A stretch of 64,000 nt of DNA from Methylomonas fluvii (GCF_014850975.1 NZ_JACXST010000002.1:1674001-1738000), one strand, 5' to 3'; shown: positions 1 to 9,252, numbered from the stretch's first letter. The notes: a model not told the origin generated them from the sequence alone. Numbers and translations are program-made.

Positions 1-176
1 CACAGCCACCAACACTTCCTCTAGTAAGGTTTGTTATTGTTCTTAAAGGGTTTGAGTCCAATCATGCCTATAAGCAACGTCCTCAACCTTATCGGTTAAT
101 CCGGTGTTTCCAGTCTCTGTGCTTAATACCCGTTTTGGGTCGTAGGCGGCGGTGAAGCCTTGTTTCGTGCAATTCG

Positions 177-1574
177 TCAGAAATCGAAATAGATAAAAGC
201 AGCCGTGCTTCCTTGGCTTACTGTAATCGCCATAAGCCAACAGAAAGCCAGCGCAGTCCATAGGAGTTCCGGTCGCAAATAATGGGCCGTAAATTTGACC
301 TTCCGGATGTCGTCAAACCGATGTAACGCAAAGAATACTAAGATCAACAACAACGGAAAAATATTATTGTGGGCGAATGAAGCAATCCCGCCCCAACCGC
401 CGATAAAGGGCGCAGCCCATATGTCTAGCGCTTTTGCAATAGTCGGGCTACGAAAAAAGACCGCTGCAAAAGCGAAAAAATGAAATGTCAGCAACACTCC
501 AATCCAATCGGGCATTTTGCCGGATGGCAAACCGCGTAAGACGGGCCGCAGCAAATAATTAACCGATATACCGATACCGTGCAACAAGCCCCAAATCAAA
601 AAGGTCCAATTCGCACCATGCCATAAACCGCTTAACAGCATAGTGATCAATATATTACGGATGGCCGTGAACCGTCCGTGCCGGTAGCCGCCGAGCGGTT
701 GGAAAAGATAGTCACGAAACCAAAATGACAGGGTAATATGCCATCGGCCCCATAAGTCGCTGAGTGAACGCGCGGCGTAAGGCCGACGGAAGTTATTAGG
801 TAAACGGATTCCGATTGCGAGCGCAAGTCCAATCGCCATGTCGGTATATCCGCTGAAGTCGCAATAAATTTGAACCGAGAATCCGTAAATCGCCAACAGC
901 GCGTCCAGAGCCCCAAGCGTTCCATTTTGGTTATAAACATCATTAACCGCAAAACCGACCTGATCCGCAAAAACCAGCTTTTTGACCAAACCGAGCGAAA
1001 AAATCGCAAGCGGCACGGAAAACCGGCGTAGTGTCGCAATGCGTTTCCGTTCGAGTTGCGGCAGCAGTTCGTCGGGACGAAGAATCGGCCCGGCAATCAG
1101 ATGCGGAAAGAACAAGACATAAGCGAGCACGGTCGATGCGGAGGATGTCGCCGGAAACTTACCTTTGTAGATATCGATGACATAGGCCGTGAGGGTAAAC
1201 GTGACGAAAGACAAACCAAGCGGCAATGGCAGATTGAGCAAATTGTCGTGCATACCAACGAGCGGTCCGATCAGTTCCCTAAAGAAAAAATCCGTGTACT
1301 TGTAGAAAACGAGCGGCAAAAATAAACCGATGACGGTCGCAACCGCCCGGCGTTTGCGTGCGACCGGATTGACCGATCCATTCATCCATATCACGCCGAG
1401 GTAGGCGATCGCCGACAATAAGTAAGGCAGCCATACGTATTCGATTCGCCACCATCCATAAAAAATCGTGCTGCCAAGAATGATCAGGTAAATTCTAAAT
1501 TGCTTGGGAGTGACGAAGTGGAGCAGGAAGTAAACGGAAAAAAATACAAAAAATATCGGCGAACTAAATAACAT
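177..1574 (-). CDS. MBOAT-family membrane O-acyltransferase
   Basis: A 465-aa polytopic membrane protein of the AlgI/DltB-type MBOAT family, which moves acyl groups (usually acetyl) across the membrane onto extracellular polymers. The arginine/tryptophan segment LSDLWGRWHITLSFW and the later GLWHG motif with the family's conserved histidine are both present, as is LIAGPI near residue 160. Length is typical of the family. The start follows a purine-rich AGGGA. The stop of the SGNH hydrolase gene lies just upstream (12 bp), so the two probably form one acetylation unit. The acceptor is presumably the polysaccharide made by this locus (inference). Confidence 0.93.
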   Translation of the reverse strand: MLFSSPIFFVFFSVYFLLHFVTPKQFRIYLIILGSTIFYGWWRIEYVWLPYLLSAIAYLGVIWMNGSVNPVARKRRAVATVIGLFLPLVFYKYTDFFFRELIGPLVGMHDNLLNLPLPLGLSFVTFTLTAYVIDIYKGKFPATSSASTVLAYVLFFPHLIAGPILRPDELLPQLERKRIATLRRFSVPLAIFSLGLVKKLVFADQVGFAVNDVYNQNGTLGALDALLAIYGFSVQIYCDFSGYTDMAIGLALAIGIRLPNNFRRPYAARSLSDLWGRWHITLSFWFRDYLFQPLGGYRHGRFTAIRNILITMLLSGLWHGANWTFLIWGLLHGIGISVNYLLRPVLRGLPSGKMPDWIGVLLTFHFFAFAAVFFRSPTIAKALDIWAAPFIGGWGGIASFAHNNIFPLLLILVFFALHRFDDIRKVKFTAHYLRPELLWTALAFCWLMAITVSQGSTAAFIYFDF

Positions 1575-1586
1575 TCCCTGCCCTGT

Positions 1587-2579
1587 TTACTTATTGACGG
1601 CGGCGTTGCCTGATTGGGAAAGCATTGGCAGGATCGCCTCGGCCATTAATCGGTGGCCGAGTGCGTTGGGGTGCGGATCGGTCGGCATCGCCCAGATGTC
1701 TTTCGGAGGCACACTCTTCATTTTGGACAGTTGATCGCAATAAGTATATCCATACTCAGCCGATACTTGCTTCATGATGTCATGGACAAACCCGAATTTG
1801 TAGTCAACTAAGTTATATGTGATAGGCGTCATGGCCAGATATATACGGATATTGTTCGCTTTGGCATACTCCGAAAGTTGTTTGAGCTTTTCTTTCATTT
1901 TGAGCATGCCAGACGCCTCTGGCTGATAGACGTCACGGTAGTACTGCACCATTGATTGTTCTCCGTTCTTATCGAAGAACCGGTGATAAACGCCCCATAA
2001 GATCACCGCCAGTTGACTGTGACGTAACAGCAAATTATCTCCGCCAGCAGGCAGGTCTTCAGCGTCGCGCAGACAATAATGCACGACGATATCGGTCGGA
2101 TGCAGGTCGGTAAGCTCATCAAAAAAACGGGAAACGTAGCGCTCTGTGTTGTAGTTGCCAACTCCGGCGTTAAGCACCTGTACGGGCTGTTTGTCGATAG
2201 CGCTTAACGCCTTCTCAAGTCTGGCTTCAAGGGTGTCCTGTTCAGAAACTCCCCAACCAAATGTAATGGAGGCGCCGAGAAAGAGGATTCTCCGGCCGCC
2301 GGAAGGCAAAGCGGAAAGCGGGCCGCCGCGCAACCCATGCTCGTTGAGGCGGATTTCGACATTCTGCAATATCGCCGATTTCGACTTAACGTGATCGAAA
2401 TCAAGCATAGGCTCGGAACGGCGGATTTTTAGCTCTTTTCCATAGCGCCACATCTCGATATCGTAGTTGGTCATCGAACTATTTTTTAGGCGCAAGAGGC
2501 CTTCTGCGAGACCGAGTGAGATTGCCAACGAAATACAGACTAAAGCAATTGAGTGAAATTTTTTATTGGTTTGCCGCAT
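1587..2579 (-). CDS. SGNH/GDSL hydrolase-type protein (putative O-acetyl transfer partner)
   Basis: A 330-aa protein with an N-terminal hydrophobic anchor (about residues 10-28), so likely periplasmic. The block I motif is LFLGASITFGWG, with serine in the GDS-like position. A late DPHPNALGH provides the Asp-x-x-His of the catalytic triad. Such proteins sit beside MBOAT proteins and complete O-acetylation of exported glycans (family knowledge). The gene is 12 bp upstream of the MBOAT gene and in the same direction. Esterase activity is the alternative. A 215-bp gap separates it from the carbamoyltransferase upstream, with no recognisable gene in it. Confidence 0.85.
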   Translation of the reverse strand: MRQTNKKFHSIALVCISLAISLGLAEGLLRLKNSSMTNYDIEMWRYGKELKIRRSEPMLDFDHVKSKSAILQNVEIRLNEHGLRGGPLSALPSGGRRILFLGASITFGWGVSEQDTLEARLEKALSAIDKQPVQVLNAGVGNYNTERYVSRFFDELTDLHPTDIVVHYCLRDAEDLPAGGDNLLLRHSQLAVILWGVYHRFFDKNGEQSMVQYYRDVYQPEASGMLKMKEKLKQLSEYAKANNIRIYLAMTPITYNLVDYKFGFVHDIMKQVSAEYGYTYCDQLSKMKSVPPKDIWAMPTDPHPNALGHRLMAEAILPMLSQSGNAAVNK

Positions 2580-2794
2580 AAAAACTATTGAGAGAATTTG
2601 AATATAAATCCGGGCATCCCAATTTCAAAAATCTTCGTTGTACTTGGCGTCCCGCATGCAGTTATATATAGACTGTGTTCCGCCGAAGCTTGTAGTTTAA
2701 GTACCTTTACTATTGATAGAATTAATGCCATAACCTGCTACTTTTACCGTAATTCGCCGGCCGCCTTTAAATTGACCACTATCGAGCGGCGCAA

Positions 2795-4627
2795 TTAATC
2801 CAGTTCGAAGGCAGGGCTGTCATTTATTTTAAGGCGGGCATCCTGTTTTTCTTTGTACAGAATGTAGTTCTCAATAACCAGCAATTCGATCTCCGAGCCC
2901 ATGAAACAACGAAAAGCATCTTCGGGACTGCAAACAATAGGTTCTCCACGAACATTAAAACTGGTGTTAACGAGAACAGGGCAACCGGTCCGTGCTTTGA
3001 AAGAGGATAGGAGTTCATGAAACCTCGGATTGGTTTCTCTATCCACGGATTGTATTCTTGCGGAATAGTCGACATGGGTCACGGCCGGTATTTCGGAGCG
3101 TTGTACTTTAAGCTTATCGATTCCAAATTGCGCTGACTCCTGTTCCGTTATTTTTCTGCGCTTATTTTCGGCTACATTTGCAACGAAAAGCATATATGGG
3201 CTATCACAATCAAGATCAAACCAATCAACCATATCTTCTCGTAATACCGCCGGCGCAAAAGGACGAAAGCTTTCGCGATACTTTACTTTTAGGTTTAATG
3301 TTTTCTGCATCGCCGGATTACGCGGATCGCCAAGAATGGAGCGAGCCCCGAGCGCTCGAGGGCCAAATTCCATGCGCCCCTGAAACCATCCAGCGGCTTT
3401 TCCCGCTACCAAAGCATCTACGGTGGCCGTAATCAAATCGGCGTCGCTTAGCCTTTCGAAGCGTGCGCCGGCGCTGGAGAGCTGTTGTTCAATCTCACTA
3501 TTATTGTAACTCGGCCCAAGGTAAGAGCCGGACATTGCATCTTTTCCATTTGTCCGGCGGGGTTTGTCACAATGCGTGTAATAAGCGGCCAAAGCGGCAC
3601 CAACCGCACCTCCGGCGTCGCCAGCGGCCGGTTGAATCCAAATGTTTTCGAATTTACCATCTCGCAAGATTCTGCCGTTAGCCACGCAATTAAGTGCCAC
3701 ACCACCGGCGAGGCAAAGATTTTTTCTGCCAGTTTCATTGAACAGAGCACGCGTCAACCGAAGCACTATTTCTTCGGTAACCCATTGAATAGATGCGGCA
3801 ATATCCATGTGCTTCTGGGTCAAAGGCTGCTCGGGATTTCGTGGCGAATCGCCAAAAAGCTTGTCGAATTTTTTGTTGGTCATCTTAAGGCCGGTGCAAT
3901 AATCAAAATATTGCATATCCAGCCGAAAACTCCCGTCAGCTTTTAGATCAAGGAGTTTACTTAGGATAACGTCGACATATTTTGCTTCTCCGTAGGGCGC
4001 CAGTCCCATTACCTTGTATTCGCCAGAGTTGACTTTAAAGCCAAGATAATAGGTAAATGCCGAATATAAAAGGCCAATCGAATGAGGGAAATGAATTTCC
4101 TTCACCGCCTCCAAACGGTTGCCGTATCCGATTGCTACTGAAGTCGTTGTCCATTCGCCGACGCCATCCATTGTTAATACAACGGCTTCCTCGTATGGTG
4201 AGGCAAAAAAAGCGGAGGCGGCGTGGCTTTGGTGATGTTCGGCGAATAGCAAACGACTTTCTATATTCGAATCCGCACCCAGCTTTTTCAACTCATCCCG
4301 CAGCAACAGTTTTTGAAACAGCTTTTCTTTCAGCCAAATCGGCATTGCCGTTAAAAATGATTGAAAACCACGTGGAGCAAAAGCAATATAGGTTTCAAGA
4401 AGTCGTTCGAATTTTAAAAAAGGCTTGTCGTAAAATACAACATACTCAATTTGATCCAGATTTTTACCGGCCGCGTTCAGGCAATATTCAATCGCATTTT
4501 TAGGAAAAGCGGCATCATGTTTTTTGCGCGTAAATCGCTCTTCTTGCGCCGCGGCGATTATCTGGCCGTCTACAATCACACAGGCAGCGCTATCGTGATA
4601 AAACGCCGAGATACCTAATATGTTCAC
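2795..4627 (-). CDS. Carbamoyltransferase, NodU/CmcH family
   Basis: This enzyme transfers a carbamoyl group from carbamoyl phosphate, through carbamoyl-AMP, onto a hydroxyl of a sugar or secondary metabolite. An open frame runs to 4774, but the family N-terminus (NILGISAFYHDSAACV) begins at a GTG at 4627, giving 610 aa, the usual length. The upstream extension overlaps another gene in a different frame. Visible motifs are CLAGGVALNCVANGRIL, EFGPRALGARSILGDPRNP and SFNVRGEPIVCSPEDA. It lies 17 bp downstream of the DUF5989 gene and next to SxtJ, the usual trio. It probably decorates the polysaccharide. Confidence 0.92.
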   Translation of the reverse strand: MNILGISAFYHDSAACVIVDGQIIAAAQEERFTRKKHDAAFPKNAIEYCLNAAGKNLDQIEYVVFYDKPFLKFERLLETYIAFAPRGFQSFLTAMPIWLKEKLFQKLLLRDELKKLGADSNIESRLLFAEHHQSHAASAFFASPYEEAVVLTMDGVGEWTTTSVAIGYGNRLEAVKEIHFPHSIGLLYSAFTYYLGFKVNSGEYKVMGLAPYGEAKYVDVILSKLLDLKADGSFRLDMQYFDYCTGLKMTNKKFDKLFGDSPRNPEQPLTQKHMDIAASIQWVTEEIVLRLTRALFNETGRKNLCLAGGVALNCVANGRILRDGKFENIWIQPAAGDAGGAVGAALAAYYTHCDKPRRTNGKDAMSGSYLGPSYNNSEIEQQLSSAGARFERLSDADLITATVDALVAGKAAGWFQGRMEFGPRALGARSILGDPRNPAMQKTLNLKVKYRESFRPFAPAVLREDMVDWFDLDCDSPYMLFVANVAENKRRKITEQESAQFGIDKLKVQRSEIPAVTHVDYSARIQSVDRETNPRFHELLSSFKARTGCPVLVNTSFNVRGEPIVCSPEDAFRCFMGSEIELLVIENYILYKEKQDARLKINDSPAFELD

Positions 4628-4644
4628 GGTTGCGTCGGCAAACT

Positions 4645-4797
4645 TCAAAATATGGCGTAGATAAATGGCGCGATCGCGGAGCCTTGGCTTAAAACAACCA
4701 GACCGCCGACCAAGACTAGCACGAATATGATCGGCAATAGCCAATATTTCTTTCGCATGGAGAGGAAAACCCAAAGTTCTCGCAAGATATTCAGCAT
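4645..4797 (-). CDS. DUF5989-family small membrane protein
   Basis: A 50-aa gene, easily missed because it is short and overlaps an open upstream extension of the carbamoyltransferase frame. It starts ATG at 4797 and reads MLNILRELWVFLSMRKKYW, then a hydrophobic helix (LLPIIFVLVLVGGLVVL) and a tail SQGSAIAPFIYAIF before the stop. This pattern is the DUF5989 family, regularly found between SxtJ and NodU-type carbamoyltransferases. The function is unknown; one membrane helix with a basic N-terminal face suggests an inner-membrane partner. It sits 13 bp after sxtJ and 17 bp before the carbamoyltransferase. Confidence 0.9.
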   Translation of the reverse strand: MLNILRELWVFLSMRKKYWLLPIIFVLVLVGGLVVLSQGSAIAPFIYAIF

Positions 4798-4810
4798 TAC
4801 TAATTCCACA

Positions 4811-5272
4811 TTAGAATTGATTGTTCATATTTTGTTGTTTAACCACAATAAGCGGGCGATTTTGCCAATATGTTGGAGCTTTGCGATCAAATCTCAGCTT
4901 GAGTAAATCTCTTTTGAGGAGGCGCATTAATAGCCCAACTGGCAGAATAGTCAATAAGAAAACGGCTCCCATTATGACAGGATTGGTTAAATAAGATAAA
5001 ACGAGGCCCAGACGATGCCAAAGATTATTAAGAGGTCGCAGTGGCGCCACCCAAAAATATGCAAGGATAAGCAAAACTACAGCAAAGAATAACCATATCA
5101 TCCACCAATGATCACGCAAGTCATGGGATTGATATAACCTCACAAAACCTATAATGCAAAATATGGCAGCAAAAGTTATTCCAAATCCGCGTTCAGTTGG
5201 TTTTTCTGCATTCTCTTCTTGGCGCGAGTTTTCAAGCACGTAGCCTGATCGTTTATAAGTGGATTTTTTCAT
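4811..5272 (-). CDS. SxtJ-family membrane protein
   Basis: A 153-aa protein with an N-terminal polar segment, then three or four hydrophobic helices (about residues 30-45, 52-70, 85-110) and a basic C-terminal region. The WWMIWLFFAVVLL, PLNNLWHRLG and LTNPVIMGAVFLL segments are the SxtJ family pattern. SxtJ proteins sit next to carbamoyltransferases in cyanobacterial saxitoxin-type and many proteobacterial glycan clusters, but their activity is not established. It is the first gene of this minus-strand group. Upstream lies a 468-bp gap with a MITE-like repeat. Confidence 0.82.
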   Translation of the reverse strand: MKKSTYKRSGYVLENSRQEENAEKPTERGFGITFAAIFCIIGFVRLYQSHDLRDHWWMIWLFFAVVLLILAYFWVAPLRPLNNLWHRLGLVLSYLTNPVIMGAVFLLTILPVGLLMRLLKRDLLKLRFDRKAPTYWQNRPLIVVKQQNMNNQF

Positions 5273-5603
5273 AGATTTTAACTACTAGCGGCACTGGCCG
5301 ATACGGCGTTTACACATTGGCAAAAAGGGTCGATAGAACTGGCGAACAACGCTATCCCATTGCTCGACGCCTTACCCAAATGCCGCGAATCGACACTGAT
5401 CAACCCCCCAATCCCGCGGTCATGACGACAACCGAAGCGATGATCGCCAAACTTTTTCCTGTTTATTATTTGATTACCCTGATAGGCAATACAAAAAGTA
5501 CGCCAGAAACAAGAAAATTGAGTACGACACTCAAATCATGGATGAACTAAAGAGCAGCCAATGCAAAACCGGATGAATTTTACTCGTTAGCCTGTTGCAT
5601 TAG

Positions 5604-5703
5604 GGGAACCTCTGATTAATTCGTTAACATGAATTTCTGCGTCAATTAAATCAATGACTTGCATATTGTTTTTTCTTGAAAAACTGAATTAATCCGAGGC
5701 TCC
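5604..5703. repeat. MITE-like element 1 with IS5-type ends
   Basis: A non-coding ~100-bp unit bounded by imperfect 18-bp inverted ends: GGAACCTCTGATTAATTC on the left and the complement of GGAGCCTCGGATTAATTC on the right. A TTAG direct repeat (5600-5603 and 5704-5707) fits the YTAR target of IS5-group elements. The first 16 bases match the ends of the IS5-type element at 11421-12603. A second copy in the opposite orientation begins at 6652. The rest of the 5273-5740 gap shows no convincing gene. Confidence 0.75.
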
Positions 5704-5740
5704 TTAGAATAATACGACCTATTCTTTACGGTATATTTTG

Positions 5741-6466
5741 TTATCTATTCAGACCAGGACGATAAAACAATGCATCTCGCAATATGGATTTTAATAAAAC
5801 AAGAGCGCTCTTATATTTTCCTAGCACCCCAGGATGGGCGCGACTTCCTTGCACGCCTATTCTAGGGGGCTCAGAAGAAGAAATTTCCGTTATCTTCAAA
5901 CCGTACCTAGCGCCACGGGTTAATAACATTATTTCCGAAAACTCACTCTTGAATTTATCTATTTCCAATATGTATAAATGAGACTTTTTAAATGCTTTGT
6001 ACATCACGAGCCCATCTGTGTATTTTGTTGAGAAAAGTATGTTAATAAGACTGGTAAAAAACTTATTGGCAATTCCCGATACGAAATCATCATCTTCTGA
6101 AATTGCATCACCTTTGTATCTCGATGCTACAACTATATCATAACCAGCGTTTATTTTTTCAATTAGCCTTGGAATATCTTCCGGAATGGAGTTACCGTCC
6201 GGCGAAAACGGAATAATGATATCACCTTTAGCCAATTCAAACGCTTCCCAAAAAGCTGCTTTAACTCCTTTTGATTTTTGGTGAACCACATTATATCCTT
6301 TAGAAACAAGGTATTCTTTTGAGCCATCATCAGAACTACCATCAAGAATCAATATCTCGTCGCACCAACTTTTGTCTATCCGCGGCATTATAACTTTCAA
6401 TGCATCTATTTCATTTTTTACAGGAATAAAAAGCGTTGTTATAAATTTTAATTTTGAATTATCCAT
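5741..6466 (-). CDS. Glycosyltransferase family 2
   Basis: A 241-aa GT-A glycosyltransferase related to dolichol-phosphate-mannose-synthase-type enzymes. It has FIPVKNEIDAL at the N-terminus, a donor-binding LDGSSDDGS, and SPDGNSIPEDI in the place of the usual DxD segment, followed by ASRYKGDA. An open frame extends to 6586, but ATG 6466 (MDNSKLKF) follows a GAAG ribosome-binding site and gives the family start. The gene is clearly more A+T-rich than the 13-30 kb genes, suggesting separate acquisition. It is flanked by MITE and IS sequence on its 5' side, so its original neighbours are lost. The sugar is not predictable. Confidence 0.85.
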   Translation of the reverse strand: MDNSKLKFITTLFIPVKNEIDALKVIMPRIDKSWCDEILILDGSSDDGSKEYLVSKGYNVVHQKSKGVKAAFWEAFELAKGDIIIPFSPDGNSIPEDIPRLIEKINAGYDIVVASRYKGDAISEDDDFVSGIANKFFTSLINILFSTKYTDGLVMYKAFKKSHLYILEIDKFKSEFSEIMLLTRGARYGLKITEISSSEPPRIGVQGSRAHPGVLGKYKSALVLLKSILRDALFYRPGLNR

Positions 6467-6651
6467 TTTATTCTTCAAATAAAAAGCCGCATTATAAATG
6501 CAGCTTGCCACTCTGTTCTTTTCGTAGCCTTTAATAAAAACCCAGCAACAACACGCCGTCAAATTATTTTTAAATCTATAACTCAATATAATATCGACTT
6601 ACATCATAAAAGCCCAGTAATAACTAACCGGAATATTAATAACCACTCTAG

Positions 6652-6739
6652 GGAACCTCTGATTAATGCAGTTTATCAAGAAAAATCGATGCGTAAGTCA
6701 TTGATTAATATGCAGTGAATTCAATGTTACAAATTAAAT
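6652..6739. repeat. MITE-like element 2, interrupted by an IS
   Basis: It starts GGAACCTCTGATTAATGCAG after a CTAG target. Compared with the reverse complement of MITE 1 it keeps the same internal order (CAGTTT-TCAAGAAAAA, then AAGTCATTGATT, then ATTCA-ATGTTA). The copy stops exactly where the IS at 6740 begins, so the IS landed inside it. No convincing right half is left beyond the IS. Confidence 0.68.
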
Positions 6740-8258
6740 AGTCGTCCCTGAAAAAGCCGATATTTTCCGAACACCAGCATTCAGGCCGACAATAAAAACG
6801 GCGCGCTCAATGGCCGCGCCAAAATCCGACATGGCGGTCTCCAAAAATGAGGCAAAAAAATCCTCAACTGCCTGAGGATCATACGGATATTGTGGCCAGC
6901 ACCGCATAAGATGGCATGCATGGCATCGCCCAGTTCGCCTTTCAGGTAATTGCGGCCCAGCAATCCGTCGTTTTTGAGGTGCCCGATGACGGGTTCGATG
7001 GCATTGCGGCGTTTGAGGGCGCGTTTGAGTCGCCGGGTGTTTATTCCTCTCTTTTGCCGGGCTTTGTAAATGGTCACGTTCGGGACCTCGACACCACGGT
7101 ATCCTAAATCCACAAAAGCTTCTTTTGCGCGTGTACCGCTTAGAATCTCCGCCTGTTCCAGACACGATTCCAGGGTGTGTCCATCGTAGGGATTACCGGA
7201 AAAGCTGCGGGCGCCGAGCACAAAATTACTTTTGTTGGTGACGGTGATGCCCACTTTGACGCCGAATTCATACTTCTTGTGGACTTTGCCTTTGGAAATG
7301 CATTCGACTTCCGTGGCGTGGAAACTGTACAGCTTGTTTTTATCCTGGGGTTGTTGGTTCAAAATCCGTTGGGTTTTCTCTAGCGTCTCTTTAAAAGCCA
7401 ATTTGACTGCATCGGATTGATCCGTCAATTGGCGCTCGATATCTCGGTAAACCCGACCCACCAAAGTTTTGAGCTGTTTGAGCATTTTGCGTTTGCGCTT
7501 CATTTGCTTGGCATGACTGTACCGGTTCGCCATCATCAGCAAATAGGGGGCTTTGCGGTTGTAGTTCTGCCGTAGTGTAATCTCATGCTGCTCAGCCAGA
7601 CGTACCATGTGCTGGCGACAGCGTTCATACAATTTTCCATCGGTCGGATACGTGATGGCTTTCTCTTGCACCGTGCTATCAACCGTCACCGATTCAAAAT
7701 CCTGTTTCTTCACGGTCTTGCTGGCTACGCCAGCCTGGATCGTCACCGATAACATCCACTCGCAACCTTCTTCTCCGATCCGTTTTCGCCAATAGGTCAG
7801 TGACGTGGGGTGGCAAGGTATCTGGTGTTGGAAATACTCTTCGCCACAAAAATATTGCCAATAGGGATTTTCAAGCCACTGTGCCACGACCGCTTCGTCC
7901 GAGCGTGCAAACGCATGTTTGAGGTAATGAAGCCCGGCAATAAGACGCGTTGGCAACGCCGGAGCGCCTTGGTTCTCGGTAAAAAATTCACCGAACGCAT
8001 CATCCAGTACTTTCCAATCGATCAAATTTGCCAGTTGGTAAAGCTCATGCTTCGGATTCAACAGGTCGGCCAGTGGTGTGTTGAATAGATCGATTTGGCC
8101 GCTACTTTCTTGGGATTTTGGCTTCATTTTCGATAAAAATTTGCAAGAAATTAATATCTATTTTACTAATTTCTTGCAATTATTGCCCGTCTTTTTCTTC
8201 AATTATTTATTGTGTTTCAATGCTTTAGCCGTGAATTTGTGGCTTTTCAGGGGCGACT
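6740..8258 (-). mobile_element. Complete IS5/IS1182-type insertion sequence
   Basis: The inverted ends begin AGTCGTCCCTGAAAAAGCC on the left and, read inward from the right, AGTCGCCCCTGAAAAGCC. The 4-bp direct repeat AAAT flanks both sides (6736-6739 and 8259-8262). One intact transposase fills the element. A decayed relative follows immediately at 8264-8926. Confidence 0.85.
6781..8127 (-). CDS. IS5/IS1182-type DDE transposase
   Basis: An intact 448-aa transposase. The N-terminal DUF772-like region contains ALPTRLIAGLHYLKHAF and YWQYFCGE. The catalytic core shows VTVDSTVQEKAITYPTDGKLY with the first Asp, later FVDLGYRGVE with the second, and a C-terminal RRNAIEPVIGHLK segment carrying the Glu. 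Start ATG at 8127 lies about 130 bp inside the right end. Reading frame and ends are undamaged, so the element is probably still mobile. It could supply transposase to its own relatives but not to the MITEs, whose ends belong to the other IS5 type at 11421. Confidence 0.93.
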   Translation of the reverse strand: MKPKSQESSGQIDLFNTPLADLLNPKHELYQLANLIDWKVLDDAFGEFFTENQGAPALPTRLIAGLHYLKHAFARSDEAVVAQWLENPYWQYFCGEEYFQHQIPCHPTSLTYWRKRIGEEGCEWMLSVTIQAGVASKTVKKQDFESVTVDSTVQEKAITYPTDGKLYERCRQHMVRLAEQHEITLRQNYNRKAPYLLMMANRYSHAKQMKRKRKMLKQLKTLVGRVYRDIERQLTDQSDAVKLAFKETLEKTQRILNQQPQDKNKLYSFHATEVECISKGKVHKKYEFGVKVGITVTNKSNFVLGARSFSGNPYDGHTLESCLEQAEILSGTRAKEAFVDLGYRGVEVPNVTIYKARQKRGINTRRLKRALKRRNAIEPVIGHLKNDGLLGRNYLKGELGDAMHAILCGAGHNIRMILRQLRIFLPHFWRPPCRILARPLSAPFLLSA

Positions 8259-8263
8259 AAATA

Positions 8264-8926
8264 GGCCTCCCTGAAAAAGCCAAAATTTTTCAGGGACGAC
8301 AACCCTCATGCGAACAATAAAAATTGCTCGGATGATAATGCGGATGTTGTGACCAGCACCGCACAGAATGTGCGTGCATTGCATCACCCAGTTCGCCTTC
8401 TAGGTAGTTTCGTCCTAAAAATCCGTCATTCTTCAGGTGACCGATGATCGGTTCGATGGCATTGCGGCGATTGAGAGCGCGCTTGAGTCGCCTAGTATCC
8501 ACTCCTCGCTTTTTGTCGTGCTTTGTAAATCGTGACTGTCACTTTAACGCCGAATTTATATTTCCTGTGGACTTTGCCCTTGGCAATGCATTCCACTTCC
8601 GGGGCGTGAAAACGGTAGAGTTTGTTTTTATCCTGCGGTTGCTGATTCAAAATTCGTTGGGTTTTCGCCAGCGTCTCTTTGAACGCCCCTCTGAAGGCGT
8701 CGGATTGATTGTCCAATTGACGCTCAATATCTCGATACATCCGGCCCGCCCACCAGGGTTTTCAATTGTTTGAGCATCTTGCGTTTACGCTTCATTTGCT
8801 TAGCATGACTATAACGATTCGCCATCATGAGCAAATACGGGGCTTTGCGATTGTACCCAAAGGGCATAAATAATTCTGCCTTAGCAGAATCCCATGTTGC
8901 TCAGCCAATCGCACCAGGTGTTGGCG
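8264..8926 (-). pseudogene. Decayed remnant of a related IS5/IS1182-type transposase
   Basis: Pieces of a transposase close to that at 6781-8127 survive: RRNAIEPIIGHLKNDGFLG at the C-terminal end and MYRDIERQL with TQRILNQQPQDKNKL in the middle. A block between them is deleted (KFGVKV runs straight into TIYKARQK). The N-terminal third is missing. A 17-base insert also seen in the IS3 elements sits at 8854-8870. The left part carries an inverted repeat CCCTGAAAAA/TTTTTCAGGG. The remnant ends against a sulfotransferase pseudogene. Confidence 0.8.
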
Positions 8927-9252
8927 TTATCAGGGTAAAATCGCCTTTGCCTCTGACGCCGATGTACTTTCTGAAACAGGATGTGTCGGGACGCTCCCGA
9001 GGCATCCACTCGGAACCGCCTACCAAGTAACGAAAATTGGGATTAAACAGTAAATTGCTTGTGATGTCGTGGCGTTCTAAACACTCCAATATCCTTAGGG
9101 AAACATGATCGACAATCCCGCTTCTTAGCAGGATATTCAACACTCTTTGGCGCTGGCAGGCATAGCAATCAAGTAGCGGCAAGAAATGAACTAGCAAGCA
9201 AGGCAAAACCGCTACGCGGAGCGCCTAAAACTAGCGGGTTAAATGAATTCAT
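8927..9252 (-). pseudogene. Truncated, frameshifted sulfotransferase-like gene
   Basis: The fragment starts at ATG 9252 with MNSFNPLVLGAPRSGFALL, matching the P-loop-like start of the gene at 17801-19330 (PLVVGYPRSGFSLL). After a stop/frameshift it resumes as NPNFRYLVGGSEWMPRE and FRKYIGVRGKGDFTLIT, again aligning to FRQLAGGPKW and FRKYIGLRGGGDFTLIT of that paralogue. The remaining two thirds are cut off by the IS remnant at 8926. It is a broken former copy or a relic of a second sulfotransferase locus. Confidence 0.8.

Noticed and set aside
43..261. 72-aa open frame at the left edge, minus strand
   Set aside because: It overlaps the MBOAT gene end in another frame, has no ribosome-binding site and no recognisable similarity. 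Bases 1-176 show nothing else.
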